From the NCBI GenBank assembly GCA_026168455.1, contig CM047426.1, positions 53,303,085 to 53,367,084 on the forward strand: a DNA stretch of 64,000 nt, given 5' to 3'. Under the pieces are notes generated by a model. It was not told the DNA's origin. It ran no database searches and saw nothing but the letters and a program-made list of their open reading frames with translations. The position numbers and the translations under genes were made by a program. Below, in pieces: positions 1 through 10,917 of the stretch. The stretch comes from Theocolax elegans (taxonomy: Eukaryota; Arthropoda; Insecta; Hymenoptera; Cerocephalidae). The stretch's first letter is position 1; each line of letters opens with the position of its first letter.

Positions 1-51
1 TTCATAAAATGAAGGATATATAATACCGTTGATTGTGCGCAAATCTTCAAA

Positions 52-612
52 TTAAGTAGCTCCTTTGACATGCAAAAGTAATAATCTAATAAAATATCTT
101 GATCTATTTTTTGGAATAACTAAATACATTCTGCTTAAAATAGGTTTATTGAATTTTTCTCTTTTATTCCATTTTTTTAATTTATTGTCAAATACATAAT
201 GAATTGGTATTTCAGAATATAAATAGTTTTTTGCATCAGAATCGTTTTTATTTAATTTAAAATATGCAGTTAAAGTCGTTTCTAGAATTTTATTTATTAT
301 TTGTTCTTCTTTTCCATCTTCACAGTATACTTCTTGCTCATTTTCATCGTGAACTGCTAATCTTATAATAGCATGTGATATTTGGTGTAAATTATATTCT
401 AACAGTCTGTGCATAGCTTCTGGTGGACATAAATACCTTGTACTTATATATTGTTTTATTTCATCATAATCACATTCTTGACTATCAATTTTTTCATTTT
501 CGTTGGAATTATCGTTAAAATTGATATTCATATCACGTATTTCAATAAATGCACAGTCATGTCCTTTGTAGCAATATTTAAATAAGTATTTTATACATTG
601 TAAGTTGAACAT
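52..612 (-). pseudogene. Helitron A copy 1: region after Rep motifs (KYLFKYCYKGHD)
   Basis: A 186-codon open segment begins with residues matching the conserved Helitron block in which a tyrosine-rich KYLFKYCYKGHD motif follows the HUH region; in this family a tyrosine here attacks DNA during rolling-circle transposition. The downstream part (CPPEAMHRLLEYNLH, then PILSRMYLVIPKN) is the usual linker between Rep and helicase. It is only a fragment of a longer polyprotein: a frameshift separates it from the preceding segment, whose natural continuation (PYNPYLLLKFN) is readable in another frame between 612 and 682. It is identical to 8559-9119 at the protein level. It is not expected to be functional. 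Confidence 0.8.
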
Positions 613-681
613 ATTTCTACGTTGATATGGGAATTAAATTTTAAGAGCAAATAAGGATTATATGGAACGACAAATTGGTTA

Positions 682-1351
682 TCAGCTATTTAAACCTATA
701 TTTAAACCATTTCTACTCTTAAAATGAATTTTTTTGCCATCATCTCTTCGCATATAAATTGGATATCCGGATGGTCCAAAAATTGTTTTTGAATTATACT
801 TCTTAAGAAAACTTTTTGTACATTTTTGTGTAGTTTTATCCATGCAAGGAGAATTCAAGTTTTTTATTCCGCAAGGACCATGAATCATGAATTGTTTTAC
901 AATACTGTCTAAACCTGGATAAATTTCTTCATTTGGAATTTCTGCACTTATATATTCGTCGACTATTTCAGGAGTTTTGTTTTTTTTTATGTGGAAGTCC
1001 TCGCTTTTGAAATTCAATGACATATGTATACGCGATACTTTTTCGTAAAACTCCTTGTTTAACTACTAATTCTTTTAGTTCTTTTACTTTTTGTTGTAAA
1101 ACTTTAACAACAATATCTGGTCTGTCAATTGGGTCTTCATATTTTTCTATATTTTCAGTTATTTCTTTCCATTTTGGATTGCATGTCATTGTTATAAATA
1201 AGTCTGGTTTTCCATAATGATTTACGAGGGTCATTGAATCAATATAATTTTGTTTTAAGAATCTTGCACTTCCAGTAAAATTGGATGGTAAAATGATCAT
1301 TTTTCCAATTTTAATATTTTCAGATTCTTTTTTGTTATGAAAATAATCCAT
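682..1351 (-). pseudogene. Helitron A copy 1: Rep (HUH) domain, frameshifted
   Basis: Two overlapping frames (968-1351, then 682-1023) together cover the Helitron_like_N/Rep domain. The first contains ILPSNFTGSARFLKQNY, KPDLFITMTCNPKW and EFQKRGLPH, the strand leading into the HUH metal-binding motif. The second contains DEYISAEIPNEEIYP and FMIHGPCG. They join at the A run just after the first histidine of the expected H-x-H. The codons for the second histidine and the hydrophobic residues after it are missing, so the metal site is destroyed. Copy 2 (9189-9858) has the same lesion. A plus-strand 66-codon frame in this interval is only a shadow. Confidence 0.85.
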
Positions 1352-1493
1352 TACACCTTTATAACAATCGCTTCGTAAAATGTTTTTATTTTTTTAATAA
1401 AATATAATCTTGAACTTTCAACTTTTACAAATGCATCGATTATTGCCTGTTCAGATACTTTTCCCAAATTAAGATATGGATTAAACCCACTTC

Positions 1494-2345
1494 TTACTGA
1501 AAGCCTATAATTATAAAATTGTAAATTCGAAATATTATTATGACTATTTTATATTTTAGTTGAGGCATCCATCCGTATCCTCCATTTGGATAAATAAGTG
1601 GGCAGGTCATTGGATCAGTGTGTTTACTTATAAGTGGAATACTGATTGGTTTTTCATGTCTTTGAGTATATAACAATATCACGTTCTGCTGGAGGTAGAC
1701 CATCTTTACCTACAAATACCATCGCAACTTCATTACAAGCAGCTTCATTATATATGTTTTTATCTAATTTTTCATTTCGTTTTATGGACATGGTTATTGT
1801 TTTTGGTGCGCAACCTGTTTTTGCACACCGTTCTATTTCTTCTTTTTCTATTTCATGCATCATTTTATAGGCTTTAGCATACGGACTAATATCTCTTAGT
1901 AAGATATCTAATTCTCTTAATAATTCTAATTGTGTATTTGAATTATTTTTATTAGTTTTTCTTTCTATTGTTGCTAGTTCATTATCAAGAACGTATAATT
2001 GTCCATATTTGCGAGCTTCATTTTCATTAGGATGCAATGCAAAAACATTGTGATATATTTGACCAAAAATTCTGATAACTTGTGGTCCAGAACCACACAG
2101 TTTGTCACAATTTGCTCCAAAACTTGCAAAAGCTAAAGCACTATTACATGTCCTAATATTTTTTCGGAAATTAATACTTTGTTCTGAAAATTCTGTTGCT
2201 AATTCCTTTAAGCGATTTGGATATACAGGATTTTCTGATAGTTCTACTTTTCCTTTGTGACAGCAATTAAAAAATTTTTTGTTTGTTGTTTATTCAAATA
2301 AAAAATGTTTGGCCTTACAGTATTCACAAATTTCCGTCATAGAAC
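1494..2345 (-). pseudogene. Helitron A copy 1: N-terminal zinc-binding and pre-Rep region
   Basis: Read on the minus strand from about 2345, the sequence gives a cysteine-rich start (C-E-Y-C-K-A-K-H, then NCCHKGKVEL), SIN(F)RKNIRTCNSALAFASF, GSGPQVIRIFGQIYHN, then HPNENEARKYGQLYVLDNELAT and RDIVIYSKT. This is the conserved block that precedes Rep in animal Helitrons. One stop interrupts the zinc-binding part. Near 1545 copy 1 has one T fewer than copy 2, which shortens the open frame to 69 codons here while copy 2 reads 117 codons (9858-10211). That single homopolymer difference is the only reason the two copies look different in this stretch. Confidence 0.75.
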
Positions 2346-2408
2346 CTAAGTAATTTTCATGAATTAATTTTCTTTAAACTGCATATTTGCTATTAAACCT
2401 ATAATTTT

Positions 2409-3230
2409 TTATTTACTTACAAATTCCAATGTTTTTTTCGTTTTTATTAAGGAGACATTTTTTATTTTTTCTAATTTGCTTTTATTTTTTGAAATATTTG
2501 ATTTATTATATATATTATAATATTGGCCATTATCATTAATTTTTAATTTTTTAATTAATATTACCGGTTCTTTATTTTTCTTAATATTTCTTACACTTAT
2601 TGTTTGTTTTAAACTTCTTTTCAAATAAAAATTCATTAATTCATTTACATCTTTAGTCATTTCTGTATTAGTTTTATAAATTTCTCTTTTGCGCAATGCT
2701 TCTTTTTCTCGTTTATTATTTAATTCATCAGAATTCATTTTTTTCGTGTTTTCTATATTTCGTAGTTTTCTTTTTAGTTTATTCTCTTCTATTTTGCAAT
2801 TATCAATATTTTTACTTTTCATGTAAGCTTCTCTTTTGCGCAATGCTTCTTTTTCTCGAATTTTTAAATTTCATCACTATTCATGTTTTGTAATTTTAGC
2901 ATTTTTTGTTGTTTTTTTTTTATTTGCTTTTCTTTAAATTTATTATATTGTTCACTTTTAATCTTCCAGTAAGTTTATTTTTACGCTGTCTTTCTTTAGT
3001 TTTTTTCATTAATTTTTCATCGTCTTTTATTTGAATTTTTTCAATATATTTCTTTTCTTTTAAATTTTTTTTCAACAATCGATTCATATTTTTTGTATTT
3101 CAATTTTAAACAATTTCTTCATTTTTATTTAATAAATATACGTCATCTAAATGAGTATTTTCTAAAATTAAAGAGATATCAGTATCTTTAGATGAACTGT
3201 AATATGGCATTTCATTGTCTATTTCCATTG
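2409..3230 (-). pseudogene. Helitron A copy 1: lysine-rich N-terminal repeats
   Basis: Minus-strand reading frames here are extremely rich in Lys, Asn, Glu and Arg and contain the repeated phrase REKEALRKRE (twice). Basic repeats of this sort commonly precede the zinc-binding part of Helitron proteins. The frames are broken by short homopolymer length changes in A/T runs (around 2865, 2975, 3060 and 3110). The most upstream readable part starts with MEIDNEMPYYSSSKD near 3230. No catalytic motif is visible and no separate function is proposed. Confidence 0.55.
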
Positions 3231-3289
3231 ATACAGAATCTACATGATAATTTTTTTGTTATTATATGAATTTTTTTTTTATGTTATTT

Positions 3290-3700
3290 AACGTCGCTCT
3301 ATTTATGCTGCCAGGGCTAATCAGCGACGGAGGTGAACGGTGTGTCTGTAAACAAAGCACATGTAGTTGAAACAGTAGTGCTTGTGTCCATCGGAAGATA
3401 TCATCGGTCACTGTAATTAGTCTAATAATTACAGTTTCCTGTCCTCCCGATGGAACCACCGCGATCCTCTGTACATCTTCGCGTCCCTAACGTTCCCCTA
3501 TAGTTCAGATGCCCGTGCCTCTCATGCACTGATAAGTGCACGAACGCACGCGCATCTGAACTGGCGTCACATTATAGTGACACGCCGAGCCACTGAGTCG
3601 CGGTGTTCGAAAAATGCACATGAAAAAATTTTCAGAGGTACACGTCTGGGATCGAACCCACGACCCTCGGTGTGAGAGTCGGGAGCTCTATGTTGTTCAA
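3290..3700 (-). repeat. Hairpin-rich repeat with a tRNA 3'-half, copy 1
   Basis: A ~410-bp GC-richer island inside AT-rich Helitron DNA. Read on the minus strand it opens with a tRNA-like half (CCCGACTCTCACACCGAGGG followed by the B-box-like GGGTTCGATCCC). Several inverted repeats follow: GGCGT/ACGCC around an AC-rich core, GTTCAGATGC/GCATCTGAAC, TGCACT/AGTGCA, CCATCGG/CCGATGG and CTGTAATTA/TAATTACAG. It looks like a tRNA-related SINE or a structured non-coding repeat. I found no convincing target duplication. The second copy is at 11806-12215. Confidence 0.45.
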
Positions 3701-3850
3701 TAATTAATTGTTTTTGAATATTTTTTCAACGATATTGATTTCTTGAGCATTGAAGCTTAATTTTTTTTATTATTTATATTATTAACAATAATCAATGTAA
3801 ATAATAAACAGAATATTTTCATACGGAAGTAAAAATTATTTTCATTTTTT

Positions 3851-3934
3851 TATATCGTCGTGATTTACGAAGACCAGCCCATCTGAATTCTTTATTAAAT
3901 GTAAACGTGCTAGTCTTCTTAAATACGACGATAT
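3851..3934. repeat. Imperfect 23-bp inverted repeat
   Basis: Arms reading TATATCGTCGT..TTACGAAGAC and its near-complement GTCTTC...ACGACGATATA are separated by about 36 bp. It lies just outside the Helitron A copy-1 breakpoint and may be a small MITE remnant. Confidence 0.45.
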
Positions 3935-4084
3935 AATTCTTCAGCAAAAATTATTTTACGAAACCGCGAAAATATTTAGATAAAATTTCTAATAAGAAAT
4001 GCCGAGAGTTATTGAAAAGGTATTAGGTGATAAAAATTTTTAGAGTTTAAGGTGCTGTCACGATTTTTAGTGAAACAAAGTTGA

Positions 4085-4192
4085 CAATTTAATTGGAACC
4101 TTCTTGAAGAAACATTTGAATTGGAACCTTTTTGAAACGAAAATTTGAATTGGAACCTTTTTGAAACGAAATTTGAATTGGAACCTTCTTGC
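4085..4192. repeat. About 28-bp minisatellite (3-4 units)
   Basis: The unit GAATTGGAACCTTTTTGAAAC recurs about four times with small length changes. The 61-codon minus-strand frame through it (FKFSFQKGSNSN repeats) is an artefact of the repetition. Confidence 0.7.
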
Positions 4193-4224
4193 ACTAAGGC
4201 GACGATATATATATATGTATATAT

Positions 4225-5805
4225 GGGTGGTTCTCTGTGACATCGAAGATGAAAAAAATAAATATTGCTATAACTGTGGGAATATGTTTTAGAGGTATCC
4301 AGTAGTTCTACTGAATTTTTTCAGATTTTTTCTGGGCCATTATTTTAAGTTACAGAGAGTCAAAGTTGACATTTTAGCACTTTTTTGCATTATATGCCCA
4401 TATTCATGAATTTTTAGCTCCCAGGGGATGCATTTTTCACTAAAAACATAAGTATGACTTTTTTTGTAAAATTTTCCGAACTTTTCATTAAAAATACTTT
4501 TAAAGACATAAATGTATGCTGTCACACTCTTGTAAGCCATTTAAACCTTAAATACTGAAAATCAGCAATTCTGCTCCGGACTCTGGTAACCTAATACTGT
4601 CTAAAAGATGTCTTTTTATAGTCAGAAACTACCTAAAAATTTCCAGAGTGGGTCTAAATCATTAAGATCACTTATGGTCAAAATATCCGGGAAAAGTGCC
4701 CGAAATATTAATAGAAATGTATATTTGTTGCCTTATAACGATGAATCTATTAGCAGGATCATTGCAAAAAAATTTGTGCACTTACCTTGGAGTGGTAGAA
4801 AAGTATCTTCACTTGTTTCAGTATCCATCTAATCCCCTGTAAGCTGCTAAAAATACAAATATTATTATACAAATGTTAAAAATTAATTTTTAAACATTTA
4901 TAATGCTGGATTTTTAGTTTTACATCCCTTACAAGAAGTATAATACTAATCTGAAGGATTACTATAAAAGTATCAACATTATTATTATTATTATTCAGCA
5001 ATACATTGTTTAGATTTCACATACTTGTCACTGTCACGTTATCATATTATTCATTACAATTATATATCCGATTTATTTATATACCTTTTTTATTAAATAC
5101 GTATATTCAGTTATTGCAATAATGATGTTTATATATTTATAGTAATCCTTCAGATTAGTATTATAATTCTTGTAAGGGATTAAAAAATAATTTTTTATAA
5201 TTTTATAATAATATTTGTATTTTTAGCAGCTTACAGGGGATTAGATGGATACTGAAACAAGTGGAGATACTTTTCTACCAATCCAAGGTAAGTGCATAAA
5301 TTTTTTTGCAATGATCATGCTACTAGATTCACCGTTATAAGGCAACAAATATACATTTCTATTAATATTTCGGGCACTTTTCCCGGATATTTTGACCATA
5401 AGTGATCTTAATGATTTAGACCCACTCTGGAAATTTTTAAGCAGTTTCTGACTATAAAAAGACATCTTTTAGACAGTATTAGGTTACCAGAGTCCGGAGC
5501 AGAATTGCTGATTTTCACTATTTAAGGTTTAAATGGCTTACAAGAGTGTGACAGCATACATTTTACAAAAAGTCATACTTATGTTTTTAGTGAAAAATGC
5601 ATCCCCTGGGAGCTAAAAATTCATGAAAATGGGCATATAATGCAAAAAAGTGCTAAAATGTCAACTTTGACTCTCTGTAACTTAAAATAATGGCCCAGAA
5701 AAAATCTGAAAAAATTCAGGAGAACTACTGGATACTTCTAAAACATATTCCCACAGTTATAGCAATATTTATTTTTTTCATCTTCGTTGTCACAGAGAAC
5801 CACCC
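4225..5805. mobile_element. Foldback element with ~0.75-kb terminal inverted repeats
   Basis: The left end GGGTGGTTCTCTGTGACA and the right end TGTCACAGAGAACCACCC are exact inverse complements. The two arms remain alignable inwards to about 4985 and 5130, leaving a short AT-rich loop. Both ends abut (TA)n DNA, so the target duplication cannot be read: it could be TA or an 8-bp ATATATAT-type repeat. No transposase is present. The paired 74-codon frames (4608-4832 plus, 5241-5465 minus) are the two arms read symmetrically and are more likely shadows of a conserved short exon on the opposite strand (see 5245-5287). Confidence 0.8.
5245..5287 (+). other. Putative mini-exon with splice donor in foldback arm
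   Basis: On the right arm an ATG opens a 14-codon stretch (MDTETSGDTFLPIQ) that runs directly into a strong donor, G|GTAAGT at 5288. A T-rich AG lies upstream. The left arm carries the mirror copy on the minus strand near 4790-4835 with conservative differences (MDTETSEDTFLPLQ). Both point outwards. The pattern suggests an old first coding exon retained in the terminal repeats. This is inference from sequence only. Confidence 0.35.
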
Positions 5806-6373
5806 ATATATATATATTTATATATGTACACCTGCCCGGGAAAACTATGTATTGTATATTTCATAAGATACATTTTTTTCAATATATCGTTTTTATTGTT
5901 TATATAATTTATAAATTCAGCAAGTATTCATCGAAATCATCTTTAACAGAAAAATTAAATTATATCATTAAATATTAAATGTATAATTAATTAAACATTA
6001 GATAAAATATTAAAATAAATATTACTGTTTTTAAAATGCCATTTAGAAAATTTATATTCAATATGCAGATTGTCACATATTATTGATATTATACATGTTA
6101 TATCTGTAACATAAAAATTTTTATTATTAATTATAAATAAATTGACAAATTCAAAACTATACCTTTTAACTTAATCATTAAGAAATAATACTGCTTTTTA
6201 ATTATTTCGATAGTCTTAATAAACTAATCAGGATACTGAAATACAAAAAGACTTATTATATTTAAAACAATAATAATTTAAAATTGAAAATTAGATAATT
6301 TTATAATATACCTTGTGACTTTAATCGTATGGAATGCCATTAGGAATATAATATTTTATTGATATAATATTAA
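5806..6373. other. AT-rich intergenic DNA
   Basis: I see no gene, repeat unit or structured element in this stretch beyond the short AT repeat at its left edge. Confidence 0.6.
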
Positions 6374-6700
6374 TTGGAATGCTACTGCTGGTTGTTGTTT
6401 TTATTCAGTGTAGCATTCATTGGAATTCTGCTGCCCTTTGTTATTTTTATTCAGCGCTGCATTTATTGGAATGCTGCTACGCTTTGATATTTTTTTCAGC
6501 GCTGCGTTTATTGCAATGCTGCTGCCGTTTGTTATTTTTATTCAGCGCTACATTCATTGGAATGCTGCTGCCCTTTGTTTTTTTTGTTCAGCGCTGCATT
6601 TATTGGAATGCTGCTGCCGTTTGTTATTTTTATTCAGCGCTGCATTCATTGGAATACTGCTACTGTTTGTTATTTTTATCTCGCGCTGCAATCATTAGAT
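6374..6700. repeat. 46-bp minisatellite, about 7 units
   Basis: The unit starts TTGGAATGCTGCTGCC and ends CAGCGCTGCATT(C/T)A. Units begin at 6374 and 6420 and continue to about 6700 with a few substitutions each. Because 46 is not a multiple of three, two overlapping stop-free frames (92 and 114 codons) cross it; neither is a gene. It lies just beyond the helicase end of Helitron A. Confidence 0.9.
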
Positions 6701-6837
6701 TGTTGATGTTCATTTTTTTTTAATTTTTTTAAGATTTAGCATTTATAGATTTTTTAGTTAATTTTGTTTTTGTTTATAATATTTCTTTGTACACAGATTT
6801 CTTAGTGTATGTTTTGTTTTTATTTTTTAAATTATCT

Positions 6838-8320
6838 TTAATTTTTGCAATGATTTTCTAGCAAAATTTTTAAATTTTTCCTACTTTTAGTTCTTGAAAG
6901 TGCAACATATAATTGGCCGTGACTAAAAACTGGTGATGGCAAATACACACCCACTTCATTGTACGATTGTCCTTGTGATTTATTAATTGTTATAGCAAAA
7001 CCTAAACGAATGGGAAATTGTTTACGACGCATATTAAATGGTATTTCTTCTTTGGTTGGTGACAATGCAATTCTTGGTAATAATACTAATTTTCCAGAAT
7101 TATTTCTATTTAAAATTTTTGCTTGAATTGAATATTTCATCAGTTTTGTTATTGATAATCTGGTTCCATTACAAAGACCTTCGTTTAAATTTATATTTCT
7201 GAGAAGAATTATAATAGCACCAATTTTTAATTGTAATTTTTGAGGTGGAAGTCCATTAGGTGTCAAAGTATTTTAAAATTCTACAGGTAACATAACATCA
7301 AGATTTTCTCCATTATCATCTTCTGCTGTATCTATACTTAAGTATTCAACACTTTCACCTTCTACTATAGCTATTATTTTATTGTTAATATCGATTACAT
7401 CATTATTTGTTGGTGCCAATATAATTTTATCATTTAAACTTTTATCATTTACTTTTATTTTGTTTCCAAAAATTTCAATAATGGTGTTGTTTTCTTTTCC
7501 CACTATTTATTAGGTATTTCAAGTAATTCATTTTCTTCTTCGAAAATATTTGCACGTTTTCCTTCACCGACATCCAATAACCAATCTTTAAATTTGTTGT
7601 CGTCTTCTGTTACTCGAAGATTTTTATTCAATGTCATGCGTTTAAAATTTTGCTATAAATAACTGTACTTTATTGAATTTTCAATAACATCAATGCGACT
7701 TCCATGTCGAACAAGTGGTAATGTTTGTCTAAAATCTCCTGAAACAAGCATAATTTTATTACCAAATATTTTTTGTAACAACATAAATCTTGAAAAGACG
7801 ATCGACCGCTTCAAAAGCAAATTTTGAAATCATAGATATTTCATCCCATATTATTAATTCTACTTCTTTTAGTGTTTTACCGTCTTTTGAGTTATATTTT
7901 ATATTGCATGTAGTATTTTCTGTAATATTAAGAGGTAATTTAAACGTTGTATGTACTGTTTTTCCATTTTTTAATAAATTTGCTGCTATTCCTTTTATTT
8001 AGCTTTAGATAATGTATCAAAGCATTCAGTAAATAACTTTTTCCACTTCCTCCCGGTCCATCTATGAAAATACAATTTTATTTTTTGTTCTTTAAACATT
8101 CTATAATATATTCATAAATTATTTTTTGTTGGTCTTTTAATGAATTGACTTTATTTTGAAAATCATTAAATGCATAAGTTTCTTCATAGCATTCCGTTAT
8201 GTCATCAGATTTGTTTATGTGTGCTGTTGTATGTGGTAAATTAAAATCATTTGAGAATATCCATTTATTTGTAAATTTCTTTCAATTATATTTAATGCTA
8301 AATTTTCACCAATATTTTTT
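6838..8320 (-). pseudogene. Helitron A: PIF1-family helicase domain
   Basis: From right to left the minus strand encodes a Walker A motif (DGPGGSGKS, about 8075-8045), a DEXX-type motif (IIWDEISMISK, about 7855-7825), TNNDVIDINN (about 7410), then in 6838-7266 the C-terminal helicase part: LKIGAIIILLRN, FAITINKSQGQS (motif V) and HGQLYVALSRT (motif VI). PIF1-type helicases unwind DNA with ATP and, in Helitrons, drive strand displacement during rolling-circle transposition. The domain is spread over at least four frames with stops between them, so it cannot make an intact helicase. The only copy of this half in the window is here. Confidence 0.85.
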
Positions 8321-8321
8321 T

Positions 8322-9119
8322 CTAATTTTGGACTATAAAATAAATATTGAATTTTTCATATAAATTTCTTGCAGTAATAGGATTATGAAAAACACAAATA
8401 AATGAAAATAATTCACAAAGGGAAGTAGGAAACTGTACTTGTGTTGCTTCTTCTAAACATCTATCCCATTCATCATCTTCATTTATTAATCCTTTAACAA
8501 TAGCAGCTTCATAAAATGAAGGATATATAATACCGTTGATTGTGCGCAAATCTTCAAATTAAGTAGCTCCTTTGACATGCAAAAGTAATAATCTAATAAA
8601 ATATCTTGATCTATTTTTTGGAATAACTAAATACATTCTGCTTAAAATAGGTTTATTGAATTTTTCTCTTTTATTCCATTTTTTTAATTTATTGTCAAAT
8701 ACATAATGAATTGGTATTTCAGAATATAAATAGTTTTTTGCATCAGAATCGTTTTTATTTAATTTAAAATATGCAGTTAAAGTCGTTTCTAGAATTTTAT
8801 TTATTATTTGTTCTTCTTTTCCATCTTCACAGTATACTTCTTGCTCATTTTCATCGTGAACTGCTAATCTTATAATAGCATGTGATATTTGGTGTAAATT
8901 ATATTCTAACAGTCTGTGCATAGCTTCTGGTGGACATAAATACCTTGTACTTATATATTGTTTTATTTCATCATAATCACATTCTTGACTATCAATTTTT
9001 TCATTTTCGTTGGAATTATCGTTAAAATTGATATTCATATCACGTATTTCAATAAATGCACAGTCATGTCCTTTGTAGCAATATTTAAATAAGTATTTTA
9101 TACATTGTAAGTTGAACAT
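8322..9119 (-). pseudogene. Helitron A copy 2: Rep-helicase linker and tyrosine block
   Basis: Two open segments: 8559-9119 (KYLFKYCYKGHD near its start, then EAMHRLLEYNLHQISHAI and PILSRMYLVIPKN) and 8322-8549 (RTINGIIYPSFYEAA, DEWDRCLEEATQVQFPTSLCELF). They are consecutive parts of the same Helitron protein, joined across an in-frame break around 8550. The second segment is the conserved stretch just before the helicase. The tyrosines beside the KxxxKY motif are the candidates for the catalytic tyrosine of the family. The segment is inactive here because the flanking Rep and helicase parts are broken. Confidence 0.8.
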
Positions 9120-9188
9120 ATTTCTACGTTGATATGGGAATTAAATTTTAAGAGCAAATAAGGATTATATGGAACGACAAATTGGTTA

Positions 9189-9858
9189 TCAGCTATTTAA
9201 ACCTATATTTAAACCATTTCTACTCTTAAAATGAATTTTTTTGCCATCATCTCTTCGCATATAAATTGGATATCCGGATGGTCCAAAAATTGTTTTTGAA
9301 TTATACTTCTTAAGAAAACTTTTTGTACATTTTTGTGTAGTTTTATCCATGCAAGGAGAATTCAAGTTTTTTATTCCGCAAGGACCATGAATCATGAATT
9401 GTTTTACAATACTGTCTAAACCTGGATAAATTTCTTCATTTGGAATTTCTGCACTTATATATTCGTCGACTATTTCAGGAGTTTTGTTTTTTTTTATGTG
9501 GAAGTCCTCGCTTTTGAAATTCAATGACATATGTATACGCGATACTTTTTCGTAAAACTCCTTGTTTAACTACTAATTCTTTTAGTTCTTTTACTTTTTG
9601 TTGTAAAACTTTAACAACAATATCTGGTCTGTCAATTGGGTCTTCATATTTTTCTATATTTTCAGTTATTTCTTTCCATTTTGGATTGCATGTCATTGTT
9701 ATAAATAAGTCTGGTTTTCCATAATGATTTACGAGGGTCATTGAATCAATATAATTTTGTTTTAAGAATCTTGCACTTCCAGTAAAATTGGATGGTAAAA
9801 TGATCATTTTTCCAATTTTAATATTTTCAGATTCTTTTTTGTTATGAAAATAATCCAT
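9189..9858 (-). pseudogene. Helitron A copy 2: Rep (HUH) domain, frameshifted
   Basis: Protein sequence is identical to 682-1351. Motifs: ILPSNFTGSARFLKQNY, PDLFITMTCNPKW and VIEFQKRGLPH in the first frame, then SAEIPNEEIYPGLD, MIHGPCG and FGPSGYPIYMRRDDG in the second. The break lies in a run of nine A residues (near 9490) and removes the second histidine of the HUH motif plus several residues after it. The exact deleted length cannot be told without an intact relative. Since both copies share it, the lesion predates the duplication, or it is a consensus error shared by both. Confidence 0.85.
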
Positions 9859-10865
9859 TACACCTTTATAACAATCGCTTCGTAAAATGTTTTTATTTTT
9901 TTAATAAAATATAATCTTGAACTTTCAACTTTTACAAATGCATCGATTATTGCCTGTTCAGATACTTTTCCCAAATTAAGATATGGATTAAACCCACTTC
10001 TTACTGAAAGCCTATAATTATAAAATTGTAAATTCGAAATATTATTATGACTATTTTTATATTTTAGTTGAGGCATCCATCCGTATCCTCCATTTGGATA
10101 AATAAGTGGGCAGGTCATTGGATCAGTGTGTTTACTTATAAGTGGAATACTGATTGGTTTTTCATGTCTTTGAGTATATAACAATATCACGTTCTGCTGG
10201 AGGTAGACCATCTTTACCTACAAATACCATCGCAACTTCATTACAAGCAGCTTCATTATATATGTTTTTATCTAATTTTTCATTTCGTTTTATGGACATG
10301 GTTATTGTTTTTGGTGCGCAACCTGTTTTTGCACACCGTTCTATTTCTTCTTTTTCTATTTCATGCATCATTTTATAGGCTTTAGCATACGGACTAATAT
10401 CTCTTAGTAAGATATCTAATTCTCTTAATAATTCTAATTGTGTATTTGAATTATTTTTATTAGTTTTTCTTTCTATTGTTGCTAGTTCATTATCAAGAAC
10501 GTATAATTGTCCATATTTGCGAGCTTCATTTTCATTAGGATGCAATGCAAAAACATTGTGATATATTTGACCAAAAATTCTGATAACTTGTGGTCCAGAA
10601 CCACACAGTTTGTCACAATTTGCTCCAAAACTTGCAAAAGCTAAAGCACTATTACATGTCCTAATATTTTTTCGGAAATTAATACTTTGTTCTGAAAATT
10701 CTGTTGCTAATTCCTTTAAGCGATTTGGATATACAGGATTTTCTGATAGTTCTACTTTTCCTTTGTGACAGCAATTAAAAAATTTTTTGTTTGTTGTTTA
10801 TTCAAATAAAAAATGTTTGGCCTTACAGTATTCACAAATTTCCGTCATAGAACCTAAGTAATTTT
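9858..10865 (-). pseudogene. Helitron A copy 2: zinc-binding N-terminal block
   Basis: On the minus strand from about 10850, a CxxC...NCCHKGKVEL block (one TAA inside), KNIRTCNSALAFASF and SGPQVIRIFGQIYHN lead into 10162-10545 (HPNENEARKYGQLYVLDNELAT...ERDIVIYSKT). This overlaps 9858-10211 (YTQRHEKPISIPLISKHTDPMTCPLIYPNGGYGW), the block immediately before Rep. The overlap between 10162 and 10211 marks a frameshift. This is the usual N-terminal architecture of animal Helitron proteins; the cysteines and histidine probably bind zinc. The minus-strand frame at 9858-10211 is intact here and truncated in copy 1. Confidence 0.75.
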
Positions 10866-10917
10866 CATGAATTAATTTTTCTTTAAACTGCATATTTGCT
10901 ATTAAACCTATAATTTT

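Larger units (their letters stand above)
1..3769 (-). mobile_element. Helitron A, copy 1 (5' part, cut by window edge)
   Basis: This stretch repeats 8508-12283 with an offset of 8507 rising to about 8514, and its helicase half would lie left of the window. I saw essentially no substitutions between the two copies, only single-base length changes in homopolymer runs (for example near 1545, 2445, 2865, 3110, 3485 and 3535). The similarity ends abruptly at about 3769, inside a T run after the sequence GAAGCTTAA. Decay marks such as the Rep frameshift are shared, so the element was already broken before it was duplicated. Either a very recent duplication or a mis-resolved assembly would give this pattern. 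Confidence 0.85.

Noticed and set aside
4608..5465. A 74-aa protein duplicated on opposite strands (MSFYSQKL...)
   Set aside because: The frames are mirror images in inverted arms; no family signature, and the opposite strand offers a better exon with a splice donor.
6379..6723. Cysteine/leucine-rich ORFs of 92-114 codons
   Set aside because: They are open only because a 46-bp minisatellite lacks stops; two frames are open at once.
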